A stretch of DNA of 64,000 nt from the NCBI GenBank assembly GCA_001179505.1, contig CDMY01000300.1, positions 65,701 to 129,700 on the forward strand, read 5' to 3'. Made by a program: the position numbers and the translations under genes. Shown in pieces: positions 12,389 through 25,767 of this stretch; the stretch's first letter is position 1, and each line of letters opens with the position of its first letter. This DNA comes from Vitrella brassicaformis. Lineage: Eukaryota > Sar > Vitrellaceae. Under the pieces are notes generated by a model. The model made no database searches, was not told the origin of the DNA, and saw only the letters and a program-made list of their open reading frames with translations.

Positions 12389-13073
12389 TCATCGAGCGCC
12401 CTTTGCCCCTTTGCCCCCCTTGGGAACGGATCCTTTCTGCGCAGCAGCTTTTGCACCCGCAAACTTGGTCTTCGCCTCCTGTCTCTTCTGCTGCCGGGCT
12501 TTGGCCTCCTTGAGTGCCACCTCCTGTGCCGCCTGTGAGGCAATGTCCAGAACATTCAAGTCAGGTCACACAGGCCAAAGGGTGCTCTTGTAGTGTGGCA
12601 ATTGTGGCGTTTGTCTTAGTGGACGAACGAACCCGGCGTTCAACTGGCTTTGCCGCTCTCTTGCGCTTGATGTCCTCCAGTGTGAGGCCGACGATGGCCT
12701 TCTGCACCTTGGCTGTGCGTCGTGTCTTCCTTCTCGTGACCTCCTCAACCTTGCCCTTCTTGTTCATGCGTCGCCATGCCTGGGTCCACGTGAGCTTCAC
12801 AGGCTTGATACGCTGGTGGTGGAGCGAGTCGGTCTTGGAGTTGATGAACAGGTAGTTCTTGCCGTCACGAGCAATGAAACGCTGACCACGACCTGGGTAC
12901 ACACGGTACTCACTGCGAGGGAGGGAGATGACGACACACGAACAACAGACACACATCAGGGGCAGAGAGTCAAGCGAATCTCCCGTACCCGCCTACTCCC
13001 ACCCCATCCCAGAGATCAGACCACTGAGGCTTGTGCCTTACCTGTACGAGCACGACTCTGTCTTGATCACCAT
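12389..13073 (-). CDS. RPL24: 60S ribosomal protein L24 (eL24)
   Basis: Large-subunit cytosolic ribosomal protein, 151 aa from three exons: 13073-13042, 12912-12633 and 12532-12389. These sum to 456 nt with matching phases. It opens MVIKTESCSYSEYRVYPGRG, where eL24s usually carry a zinc-binding Cys pair; here a Cys is visible only in ESCSY. Then come FIARDGKNYLFINSKTDSL and VKLTWTQAWRRMNKKGK, the eL24 core signature. A long basic region follows and an Ala/Lys-rich tail ends KGAKGAR. The first exon is only 32 nt. It is divergently arranged with the ATP synthase alpha gene, with 208 bp between start codons. Confidence 0.96.
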
Positions 13074-13183
13074 CCCGGCGAGGGCTCACACACGAAGAGC
13101 AGATCTTCCTCAATTGGCTTCCCGGCAATCTTCCCTCACACAGGAAGGCTCCCCTCGAGTCCGAGCTGAGTGAAGCTCCCCTG

Positions 13184-13206
13184 GAGCAGTTTCACGGAAT
13201 CCTAGG
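13184..13206 (+). repeat. Copy of an element shared with 61364-61388
   Basis: Sequence GAGCAGTTTCACGGAATCCTAGG in the RPL24/ATP1 intergenic region recurs at 61364-61388 with one substitution and a 2-bp insertion. It lies directly before the TGCGAGCTAAG element at 13209. Confidence 0.6.
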
Positions 13207-13208
13207 GT

Positions 13209-13219
13209 TGCGAGCTAAG
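13209..13219 (+). promoter_or_regulatory. TGCGAGCTAAG promoter-proximal element
   Basis: Exact match to the shared TGCGAGCTnAG element, 62 nt upstream of the ATP synthase alpha start codon and in its orientation. Confidence 0.5.
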
Positions 13220-13281
13220 AAGTGAAGATCTGTCCGCCTCCGACAAACGGCACCACAGAACACCCACCCCCGTCGTAAACC

Positions 13282-17490
<4,209 letters not shown>

Positions 17491-17733
17491 GGCTTTTCCC
17501 GAGCGGGGGAAACAAACAAAGAGGCAGGGACGGCACTTAGTCTTGTGTTTCTGTTTGTCTGGGGAGTGCGGTGTGAGCATCGCCACATTCTACGCATTCT
17601 ACGCGGGATGGACGGACGGACGAAACGAGTGGTTTACACGCACGGTCAGGCAGGCATTTGCCGATGAGCAAATGCATCTAGCTATCTGTCCATTGATCTA
17701 TGGGAACGCTGTTTGACTCGTCCAGACTATTTA

Positions 17734-18297
17734 TCATTTCTTCGTGTCATCCATCGCTTCTCTACGAGTGACGACGGGCAGGGGCATGTCATGGCTGACT
17801 ATTCGACATTGCTCACACGTCTGTACACCCTCCTGGGCAGGACGGTCCGGGCTCCTCCTGTCCACCTGACCTGATCGAAGCAAGATACAGAAAGAAAGCG
17901 GACAGGTTGTGGGTGTGCGTGTCAGTCATTCATTCACAATGGATGGATGGATGGATAGATGGAGGGACGGGCGGCGTGACCTCACCCGGAGGGTGACAAG
18001 GGATGGAGGGCACTGCGTAGCGGATGCATCGGGCGGCCGAAGCTGCAGCAACATCTCACGTGGGTATACGCACATAACACTGCACGTGCGGCCTGCAACA
18101 CAGTGTCCAACCACCCAAGGAGCAGCACAGCGAACGCACATCAGCATCGCGGGCCGTCTATCCAATCCACACCTACTTGGGTTGGAGCGTTTCCTGTGAA
18201 CACAGACGTAGTGATAGATGCCGGCCAGCAACACCACGATGAAGACCCTGAGGGATAACCTGAGCACCAGATCTTTGATGATCCACTCATGTTTCAT
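17734..18297 (-). CDS. Small single-pass membrane protein, unrecognised
   Basis: Three exons chain without a frame break. The first, from ATG 18297, encodes MKHEWIIKDLVLRLSLRV followed by a hydrophobic segment (FIVVLLAGIYHYVCV) and basic residues HRKRSNP. The second (about 18056-18000) gives AARCIRYAVPSIPCHPPG. The third (about 17878-17734) gives GQVDRRSPDRPAQEGVQTC and ends EAMDDTKK with TGA at 17736-17734. The product is about 105 aa, with one N-terminal membrane anchor and a Cys-containing polar tail (TCEQC). The start lies only 29 bp from the CFAP100 start on the other strand. The family is unknown. The regular exon phases are the main support; the length is small enough that chance cannot be excluded. 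Confidence 0.5.
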
Positions 18298-18326
18298 CAC
18301 ATTTTTACCTCAACACGTCCAGAGAG

Positions 18327-19392
18327 ATGGTCATCGAGCGGAGAGAAATCTCCATGAGAGCTCCACCAACAGATCCAAGCATCGGCCAGGTTTCATATCC
18401 CGCCCCCAAGGCCCCCCAGTCTCTCTCACCTATAATGGCAGAGGAGCAGAATCCGTTCACGCTGCCTGCGGATGAGGAGATATTTCTGCTTCGGGAGGTA
18501 GAGCGTCGGCAGCACCATGAGGAACGAGAAAAGCAGAAATCCCTGCACGTGTGGGAGAAGGGCACCAGCTGCAGCCGGATGCGCAATATCCGCCACGTCA
18601 AGGATGACGAGAAACCCACCGCACCGCCAGCTGCTGGGGCTGCTGCGCAGCAAGATTCACTCGCGCTCTCGGGCGCCAAGAGGGGCAGGGAGGGCGGCCC
18701 CCCACAACCCAAGTCGGCAGCAGCTCAAAAGTTCCTCCCAATGGTGCCCACGGGCGCCAGCTTCCCACGAGAGATGCGCAGAGAGAAAGAGGACCTTCGC
18801 AGCTTCATCGGTAATACTCACATACACACACACATACATACATACATGCATACATACGTACATACAGACATACATCAGGAGGAAGGGAGGGACACAAGCA
18901 GACAGGACAGCATCCACACCCTCTCAACGTGAGATAGTTTTCTGTATTGTGCTTTATGTGTGCTGCACGGGTCCCTTGGCTGGTTGGTTGGTTGGTTGGT
19001 TGGTTGGATTCGTTGGCTGATTGGCTGCTTGGCTGGTGCTGATGCATCCATCAGCCAAGAAGCGGGAGATGTTTTTGGTGCAGATGTCGTTGGACATCAA
19101 GAAGGCCGAGATCCTCAAGCTGCACGAAAAGGCAGCCATGAAGGAGGAGGCACTCAAGAAATCGCAGCAAATGCTCGAGGAAGACGTGACCAGGTATCTA
19201 CATACATATACATCCATGCGGCAGGCACCACGGACGCTCGCAGCCCTGGACTCATGGGGTGTGTGTGTTGGGGTGTATGTGGTGTGCAGGTTTGACGCGT
19301 TCTTGCACGCCAACGACGCCAAGGCGCATAAAGCAATGAAGGTGTGTCAGTCAGTGAATTAGTGAGTAAGTGTGGCAGCCTCCTCCCCGCCA

Positions 19393-19423
<31 letters not shown>

Positions 19424-21678
19424 ATGGGATCAACACTTGGGGAGTGAGTAGCCAGCGATTTCATGTGTCGCTGCGGAATTTTCTGTTGTTGCGGTGAAGC
19501 AAGCCGAGTCTCTGATGAAGATAAAACAGGAGAAGGTGCAGAGGATAAAACAGCTCAAAGGACAAATATCGGTCGGTGCCTGCAGCGGCCGCATAGCATA
19601 CACACTATATTTTGTTGCGTGGGTGCCCTTTATGTACGTATGCGTATGGATGGCTGGCTGGATGGATGGATACACACATGCAGGCGATTCAGTCAGAGAT
19701 ATCAAAGCAGCGTGAGCAGAAGGAGGAGTGCATCAAGTTCAAGCACTTCCTTGATAGACTCACGCCGCAGGAGTGGGTCGACGAACAAATATGCGTCAAA
19801 CAAGACAGAAAGGCCAAGAGAAAACAGGTCAGTCACTTTGTTCATCGGCTGTTCCGTCTTGTGCGCGACCCAATGTCTCGTTGGTTGGTTCATTGAAGTG
19901 TGTGTGTGTGTGTGTGCGACGCCCAACAAACAGCGTTGGATCCAGATGCGTTTGGAAGAAATCAATCGAGCCCTGGCTAAGGACGTCGAGGACATCGAAA
20001 GGTCACACTGACAGACAGATAGACACGATTGGATGGATGGATGGATAAATGGATAATTGGACGCCCGCCGAGAAGTCGTATGGTTGTGCGCCTCTCTCTC
20101 TGTGTGTGTGTGTGTGTGATACGACAGGGATGCTGAGAGGGAGTGGCAGCAGGAGGAGAAGAAGAGGAAAGGCAAGGCACTCGAGGACGGTGAGTGAGGA
20201 AACAAACGAGCCATACAACAAACGGATCCATTAGATTACAGCCAGCCAGCCATCTTCAACCATGCATACATCCATCCATGTACGTACGTATGTATCGATC
20301 GATCAGCCAGGCGTGAAATCGAGGACCGTGCTGACCGCCGACGCAAGGCGAGTCGGCGCAAATACCCCACGGCGGCTGAGCTGGACAAGGAGTATGAGGA
20401 TGTCAGCAGTGGGGACGAGCTCCCGCTCTACTTCAAGGAACCCAAACAGCTCCTTGACATATTCACAGTAAGTACCCACACACAGACACAAACCCAATCC
20501 ATACACAAGCGGGAGACTTACCCGTCAGGGTCCACACACACATTCTCCGTCGGTTGGCTAACCGGCTTGCCGGCCCCCTGGCTGCCATGGTTGTATGTAT
20601 TGTGTGCAGGCGCTTGAGGAACAGAATTTGTTTCTGATCCAGAATGCCCAGGAGACCGAGCAGGCCCTGGAGGAAGTGGACCAGAAGTTCGCTCAGACGC
20701 GAAAGATCATGGGCGGAAAGGCAGAAACACTCAGGGCCAACATTGTTGAACTTGGTCAGTCACTCAGTCAGTCATGTCTCCACGTACATTCGATGGATGG
20801 ATGGATGGATGGATGGACGGTGTGTCGTGTGGCGTGTTTGTGTGTTTGGCTGCAGAGAAGCAGGTGAATGAGGAGCGTCGTCACTGTGATGAGCTCAAGG
20901 AGACCCTGCGGCAAAAGTCGGGCAGCAAAGAACAAGATGCAGTCCTCAAGGAACTCGCAGCCAAGGTACACAGGCAGGTAGAGGCAGCCAGCCAGCCAGC
21001 CCGGCTGGCTTCACAGAAGCACGAGCCGGATGAGACACCGGAATGATTTGTGTATGTGTCTGTGGCTGGATGTGTGTAGGTGTCTGAGGTGTATTTGGCG
21101 TGTGGGTTTGACATCGATCACGATCCCGACCCGCTCAAGATGCTCGAGGCCATCGAGGCCAAACTGGAGGAACTACTTGCACAACTTGACGAGTGTGAGG
21201 GTGAGCAACCGTCGCTCTGTGTCTCCCTCCCTGGCAAGCCACGCCTCTCTCCCTCTTGTTTCTGTCTCCGTGTGTCGCGTGCGCGTGTGTGTGTGTGGGC
21301 GTGTGTGTGTGCATCTATATAGGTGTGAATGCTGAGTTGGTGCGTAGTCTTGAGAGGGAGAAGGAGAAGGAGCGCCGCGAGGCGGTGCGTCAGCACAAGA
21401 TCGAGATGCAGCACAAGAAGAACGAGGAGCGGCTCAGGGCCAGCCTCAAGCGTTCACAGGAGCCAATCAAGAAGAAGAAGGGCAAACCAGTCATGTTCAG
21501 ATCCCCACCCGAGCGACGAGACAACCTACGGGTCACCAGCGTCGACACAGAGGTCCCTTCACGCACTCGACTCGATCGACAGACACCTCACTCTCCCAGC
21601 TCACATATTCATCTGTCTGATTCCTTTCGTGTGCAGGCGCTTGAGAGGGAACGCGAGTATGCCCTGTTCTTCACCTGA
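18327..21678 (+). CDS. CFAP100: Cilia- and flagella-associated protein 100 (CCDC37/MIA1)
   Basis: Coiled-coil axonemal protein of the modifier-of-inner-arms (MIA) complex, which links dynein f/I1 regulation to the doublet. The N-terminal NPFTLPADEEIFLLREVERR matches the family's NPF...DxxxFLLRDxER block. Exon 2 carries KREMFLVQMSLDIKKAEILK, the DUF4200 core. Further on come RFDAFLHANDAKAHKAMK and ECIKFKHFLDRLTPQEWVDE, then long charged heptads (ALEEQNLFLIQNAQETEQAL) and a Lys-rich tail. The last exon ends ALFFT with TGA at 21676-21678. About ten exons; introns hold CATA, GGTT, CCAG and GATG repeats. An alternative start is the ATG at 18435 (MAEEQNPF). Its presence implies a motile flagellate stage. 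Confidence 0.9.
18981..19007 (+). repeat. (GGTT)n intronic microsatellite
   Basis: Seven tandem TTGG/GGTT units inside the first CFAP100 intron. Confidence 0.9.
19389..19423 (+). repeat. (CCAG)n intronic microsatellite
   Basis: About eight tandem CCAG units with one CAGT interruption, inside a CFAP100 intron. Confidence 0.9.
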
Positions 21679-21879
21679 ACGGTGCGTGTACATACAGAGA
21701 TGCATACGGATACGTACATGCATGCGCGGATATGCAATGGACATACGTGCCAATGAATACACGTGTCTCTTTCACGCGGCCGATCGCCTCAGTCGACAGT
21801 TTGTGGCGATCACCATGATGATAGAAATTCCCATGCCATATGACACGTCGCTTCACAGTCGCTCGTCGAGAGTCGCGAT

Positions 21880-21890
21880 TGCGAGCTCAG
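21880..21890 (+). promoter_or_regulatory. TGCGAGCTCAG promoter-proximal element
   Basis: Exact match to the shared element, 81 nt upstream of the A20/AN1 zinc-finger ATG at 21972 and in the same orientation. Confidence 0.5.
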
Positions 21891-21971
21891 CCCGGGAATT
21901 CGCAAAGGCGAGCGGAAAGTTCTCCACACAGACAGAAACCAAACGTGGGTGACGGTGCTTGGACTACAAGG

Positions 21972-22928
21972 ATGAGCGAGCAGCAGCAGCAGGAACAGCA
22001 GCAACAGCAGGTGGGTGAGATGGAGGGTCACTCGGCGTGAGGGTCTCGTCTGAACTGGTTGGGGTGCCTGCCTTGTGTGTTTCCCCTGTGTTGTGGTGTG
22101 GTCCACCTGACAGGTTCTGTGTGCCAACGGGTGTGGGTTCTTCGGTTCGGCGTCGACGAGGAATCTATGCAGCAAGTGTTGGAGGCAAGTGGTCCAGGAA
22201 GAGAAGGCCGAGGGAGCCAGTAGGCCCTCAGAGAAGCTCCAGGGCCTCGACAAGGCCCTCACCGCTGACAAGACTGCCCCTCCCAACGATAGCAGTTCCA
22301 CTGGCAACGGTGCGGCGTCATCAGCGGCCTCGGATGTCGCTGGCGCGTCCACCAAGCCTGAGGAGGTCAAGACGGCCGCCGAGGGCGATGCCGACAAACC
22401 CGACAGGCCCGTACAGGTACCTGCCAACGCACATAACCTACAGGCGGCTGACACTGCCGATACATGTGCACAACACTGCTGTTCGCTTGTGTGGTGCACC
22501 CATCCCTCAGGTGAACAAGAACCGCTGCTGGAAGTGTCGGGCTAAGATCGGCTTGTTGGGTGAGACGCACACACGTCGCACAGGCAATGTGTGCACGGTT
22601 TGATGCACAGAGATCCCTCGCTCACCGACGTGAGGGCGGTTGGGTGGGTCGTTCTCACCGGGTTCGTGTGTGATGTGCCCACCTACCAGGTTTCGAGTGT
22701 CGATGCGGGTACTTTTTCTGCGGGACACATCGCTACGCAGACATGCATGAGTGTGACTTTGACTGGAAGGTGAGCCCAACCACACACATCGCACCACACC
22801 ACACTCTCATTCGGCGTCACGCACCCTGGGGGGCTCTGGCTATGTACGCATGTGTCCAGAACTTCGAGCGTCAGAACCTGGCTAAACTCAATCCGGAGGT
22901 CGCGCCGTCGAAGCTGGAGCGGATCTAG
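21972..22928 (+). CDS. A20/AN1-type zinc finger (SAP/ZFAND5-6-like) protein
   Basis: Stress-associated, ubiquitin-binding zinc-finger protein. It starts MSEQQQQEQQQQQ (poly-Gln). The A20 finger follows (CANGCGFFGSASTRNLCSKC, all four cysteines present), then a Ser/Ala-rich linker of about 75 residues. The AN1 finger is split over three exons: NRCWKCRAKIGLLG, then FECRCGYFFCGTHRYADMHE with the final Cys in ECDFDWK, then the C-terminal exon FERQNLAKLNPEVAPSKLER ending in Ile and TAG at 22926-22928. All zinc ligands of both fingers are visible. The order A20-linker-AN1 is the standard plant/animal SAP architecture. The Gln repeat is not conserved in the family. Family members bind polyubiquitin and act in stress signalling; some have E3-like activity. 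Confidence 0.93.
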
Positions 22929-23541
22929 ATAAGCAACGGTCGGACGTGGGAGTGGATGGATGGTTGAAGGAGTTGGATGTGAGGGGAGCAAGGGACACAG
23001 TGCCTGCCTCTCCTCCCTGTCAGCCAGCTCGTCTGATCGATCCTATGCCTGTTTGTACTTAGATATGTATGTATGTAAACGTGACCGACAGACACGGACG
23101 GACCCACCCACATGTTTTTCTCGCTGTCTTATTACTACTACCCTTTACCCCTCCCCCCGCTTGTCTTGTTCTTTCCTGCTTCCTCCTTCCTCCCTCTCTC
23201 GTCGGTCGGTCTGTCTGTCTGTCTGTCTCAAGGCACTGTAAATGATAAGAAAAGGCAGAGGGACGGGAGGACGGCAGGCGGGCAGGGTGGCTTCTTGTTT
23301 GAATCGTGCTGGCTGGCTGGTCGATGAATCGAGTGGGTGGGTGGCTGGCTGGCAGGCAGGCTGGGTGTCTCTGTTCTACGAACCGAACCGGCCAAAAGGG
23401 GACAGACACGTCGCGATGGGTCATCTGCAATGGAATGCGGTCCAATGTTACTCATCGGAAGGATACGTGCACAGTCTCATGACAGACACACCAAGTCAAA
23501 GCAATCCCCATTCTCACTTATGAGTCATGACAATTAATTCA
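22929..23541. other. Convergent intergenic region
   Basis: Lies between the 3' ends of the zinc-finger gene (+) and the pseudokinase gene (-). It holds a (GGTC/TGTC)n tract at about 23201-23229 and CTGG/GGCA-type short repeats at 23310-23370. No coding signal is convincing. Confidence 0.6.
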
Positions 23542-25605
23542 TCACTCCCGTTGACCCAACTGAGCAACACAACCACACCATCCAGTGCACAACCATGCAG
23601 CCTGCGACAGACGGTGACAGTGTGTGGATGTGTGTGTACCGTCTAATTCTTCAAAGACGTGGACAGGGCGATCATCAAAGGCGACGGCTGTGAATGTGTG
23701 TGTACCGTCTGTTTCTTCAGAGACGTGGACAGGGCGATCATCAAAGGCGACGGCTTCTTCCCGGATGTTGATGCTGCTGAGCCAAAGAAATGAACGACAG
23801 ACAGACAAGGAAGGTGTTTAGGTCTTGTGAGTGAAGGGCTCCTCCCATCCCGCCCCCGTTTCTCACCCGTTGGCTTTAATGCCGCATGTCGAATGGCCAG
23901 CGCCAGTGGGGAGAGCCTCTTCTGGGGCCGGATGACGGCACCTGAGGAAGGAAGAGAGGAACGAACAAATGGAGGAAGGAAAAGGCAGATGGCAATGGAT
24001 GGGATGAATGCAGCAACGCGTCCGAGACTGACCCAAACACACCAGATAGTACCTAACAAATGGAACCAAAATGACACATTTGCCGCTCTCTCTCTCTCCC
24101 TCTCTCCCTCCCTCTGTGTGTGTGTGTCCGCCCGTGCGATCGGAAAGGTACATACATGACAACGCCGGCTGCCCAAATGTCCGATTTCACGGAAAAGTTC
24201 TCGACGAACTCGTGGCACTCAGGGGCCTGCACGCATAGAGAGGAGGGAGAGACATCAGGGGGGCGACAGGTGGATTGGTGTCCTCTTAATGTATGCATGC
24301 ATGTGTCAGTCATGTGGTTGGACAAGTTACAATGTACATTTTTGACCCCGGCATAAAGCGGCGGTCGTCTGGTTGGGTGATGAAATGGCAGAAGTCCAGG
24401 TCCACCATCTTGAGCACTTTATGGCGTCGGTCGCTGAAGACGAAGGTCTCCAGCTGGATTGCGCGGTGGATTGCCTGTTTGCGCGAGTAAGTGAACAAAC
24501 AGGCAGACAGGCACATGTGCAGGTGTGTACAAAAGTGCAGTTATCATGGCTGACCCCTTTGTCATGAAGGTGTTGAAGTGCAAGAAGGAGTTGCCGCATG
24601 AAGGCCTTGATCTCGTCCTCCGATAAGCCCCCTGATAAGTGAGCACCCGAGGATTTGAGGTATTCTCTTAGGTTCGGGCCAGACAGCTTCTCAGACACTG
24701 CAGCCAGCCAGCCAGCCAGCCAGCAGGAATGAATGAGCAAAACGACCAGCCAGGGATGAATGAGCGAAAGATATCTTCTGCACGTTGGTCAAGAGTGATT
24801 GACGACTTACCAACGTAGATATGTTCCTTGTCTTGGCATATGTCCAGAGGATTGGCCACGTTATGGTGTGGCTGCTTCATGAGGTGGCACTGGACCTGTT
24901 TGTAGTATTGAGGGCTGACACGAAGGCTGACAAATGATAAATATATACGCACAGGAATGACAGACACCAATTGTATACGGATAGGAGAAAGAGAGCACTC
25001 AGATCTCTTACTGAAGCGCCTCCTTCTCGATCTCCTTGAGGGAGCACTCTTGGTTGGTTTCAGCAACGGTGGCGTCGTATGTGGCGGAGTATCTGCAGCG
25101 ATGAAGATGACCGACAAAGAGATGGATTCATTCATCATTGGCCATCCATTACCCGTCTGAATGTCCTGCCTCCCTCTTGTCCGTACCTGTTTCCGCCGGT
25201 CTTATCCCCGCGAGAGTACTCAGCTTTGATGTCATTGATGTGGCGCCACACCGTCCGAGGCGTTTTCTCGTGCATGGCCTTGGCCAGACCCTCTCCCTCT
25301 CCCCCACCACCTCGACCATGACAATGTCCTTGCGCATGCGGTGGATGTCTGTGGTTGCTCTCGGTGGTGGTGGTGCTGCTGCTGGTCTTCCGCTCTCGGT
25401 GGTGCTTGGTGCCTACTGGCGCCCTCAGAGAGGTGAATTCGGGTTGCGTAGTCGAAGGGGGAAGCGGGGGGTGAAGACGAGGGCTTGGGGAAGCGGCGCT
25501 GTGTACTGACTGGGGAGGTGGCTCGTGTGTGGTCGGGCCTTCGTCGTTGGGGCTGAGCAGAAAGCTCAGGGCGGCCGAGTCGCTGGGGTGGGGGGAATCA
25601 TCCAT
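23542..25605 (-). CDS. Protein pseudokinase
   Basis: Starts at ATG 25605 with a Ser/Pro/His-rich N-terminus of about 130 residues. Kinase subdomains follow: a degenerate glycine loop (GDKTGGNR, then YSATYDATVAE); VAIK-like SLKEIEKEAL with the Lys kept; YKQVQCHLMKQPHHNVANPL; a helix-E exon, LSEDEIKAFMRQLLLALQHL. The catalytic loop reads AIHRAIQLETFVFS where HRDLKPEN is expected, so Asp, Lys and Asn are all replaced. The DFG position reads DLD (KMVDLDFCHF). The APE motif is kept (APECHEFVENFSVKSDIWAA, a good SDxWxxG helix). The C-lobe ends PQKRLSPLALAIRHA. The loss of the catalytic Asp predicts no phosphotransfer; a scaffold or allosteric role is inference. The C-terminus contains a tandem 22-residue repeat. 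Confidence 0.75.
23632..23763 (-). repeat. Two-copy 66-bp in-frame tandem duplication
   Basis: Two near-identical copies (period 66 bp, three or four substitutions in the alignable core) encode AVAFDDRPVHVSEETDGTHT and AVAFDDRPVHVFEELDGTHT at the pseudokinase C-terminus. Each copy carries a potential 5' splice site (GACG/GTACAC-type), so the duplication may create alternative exon ends. Confidence 0.8.
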
Positions 25606-25684
25606 GCCCGCTCACCGGCGACCACGTGTTCAGCACGTACGATGGTGACGAGGGGCAGATCCGTCAGATCCGGTTACGCATGTT

Positions 25685-25695
25685 TCAAGCTCGCA
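25685..25695 (-). promoter_or_regulatory. TGCGAGCTTGA, variant promoter element
   Basis: Two mismatches at the 3' end relative to TGCGAGCTnAG. It is 79 nt upstream of the pseudokinase ATG at 25605, in its orientation, within the 162-bp divergent spacer to the J-protein gene. Confidence 0.35.
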
Positions 25696-25767
25696 TGCCG
25701 AGGGAAGATCGTGGCGTGAGTGAGGAGTTGAGATCTTACATGGGAGGAGGCCCTTTGGCTGTGCAGC

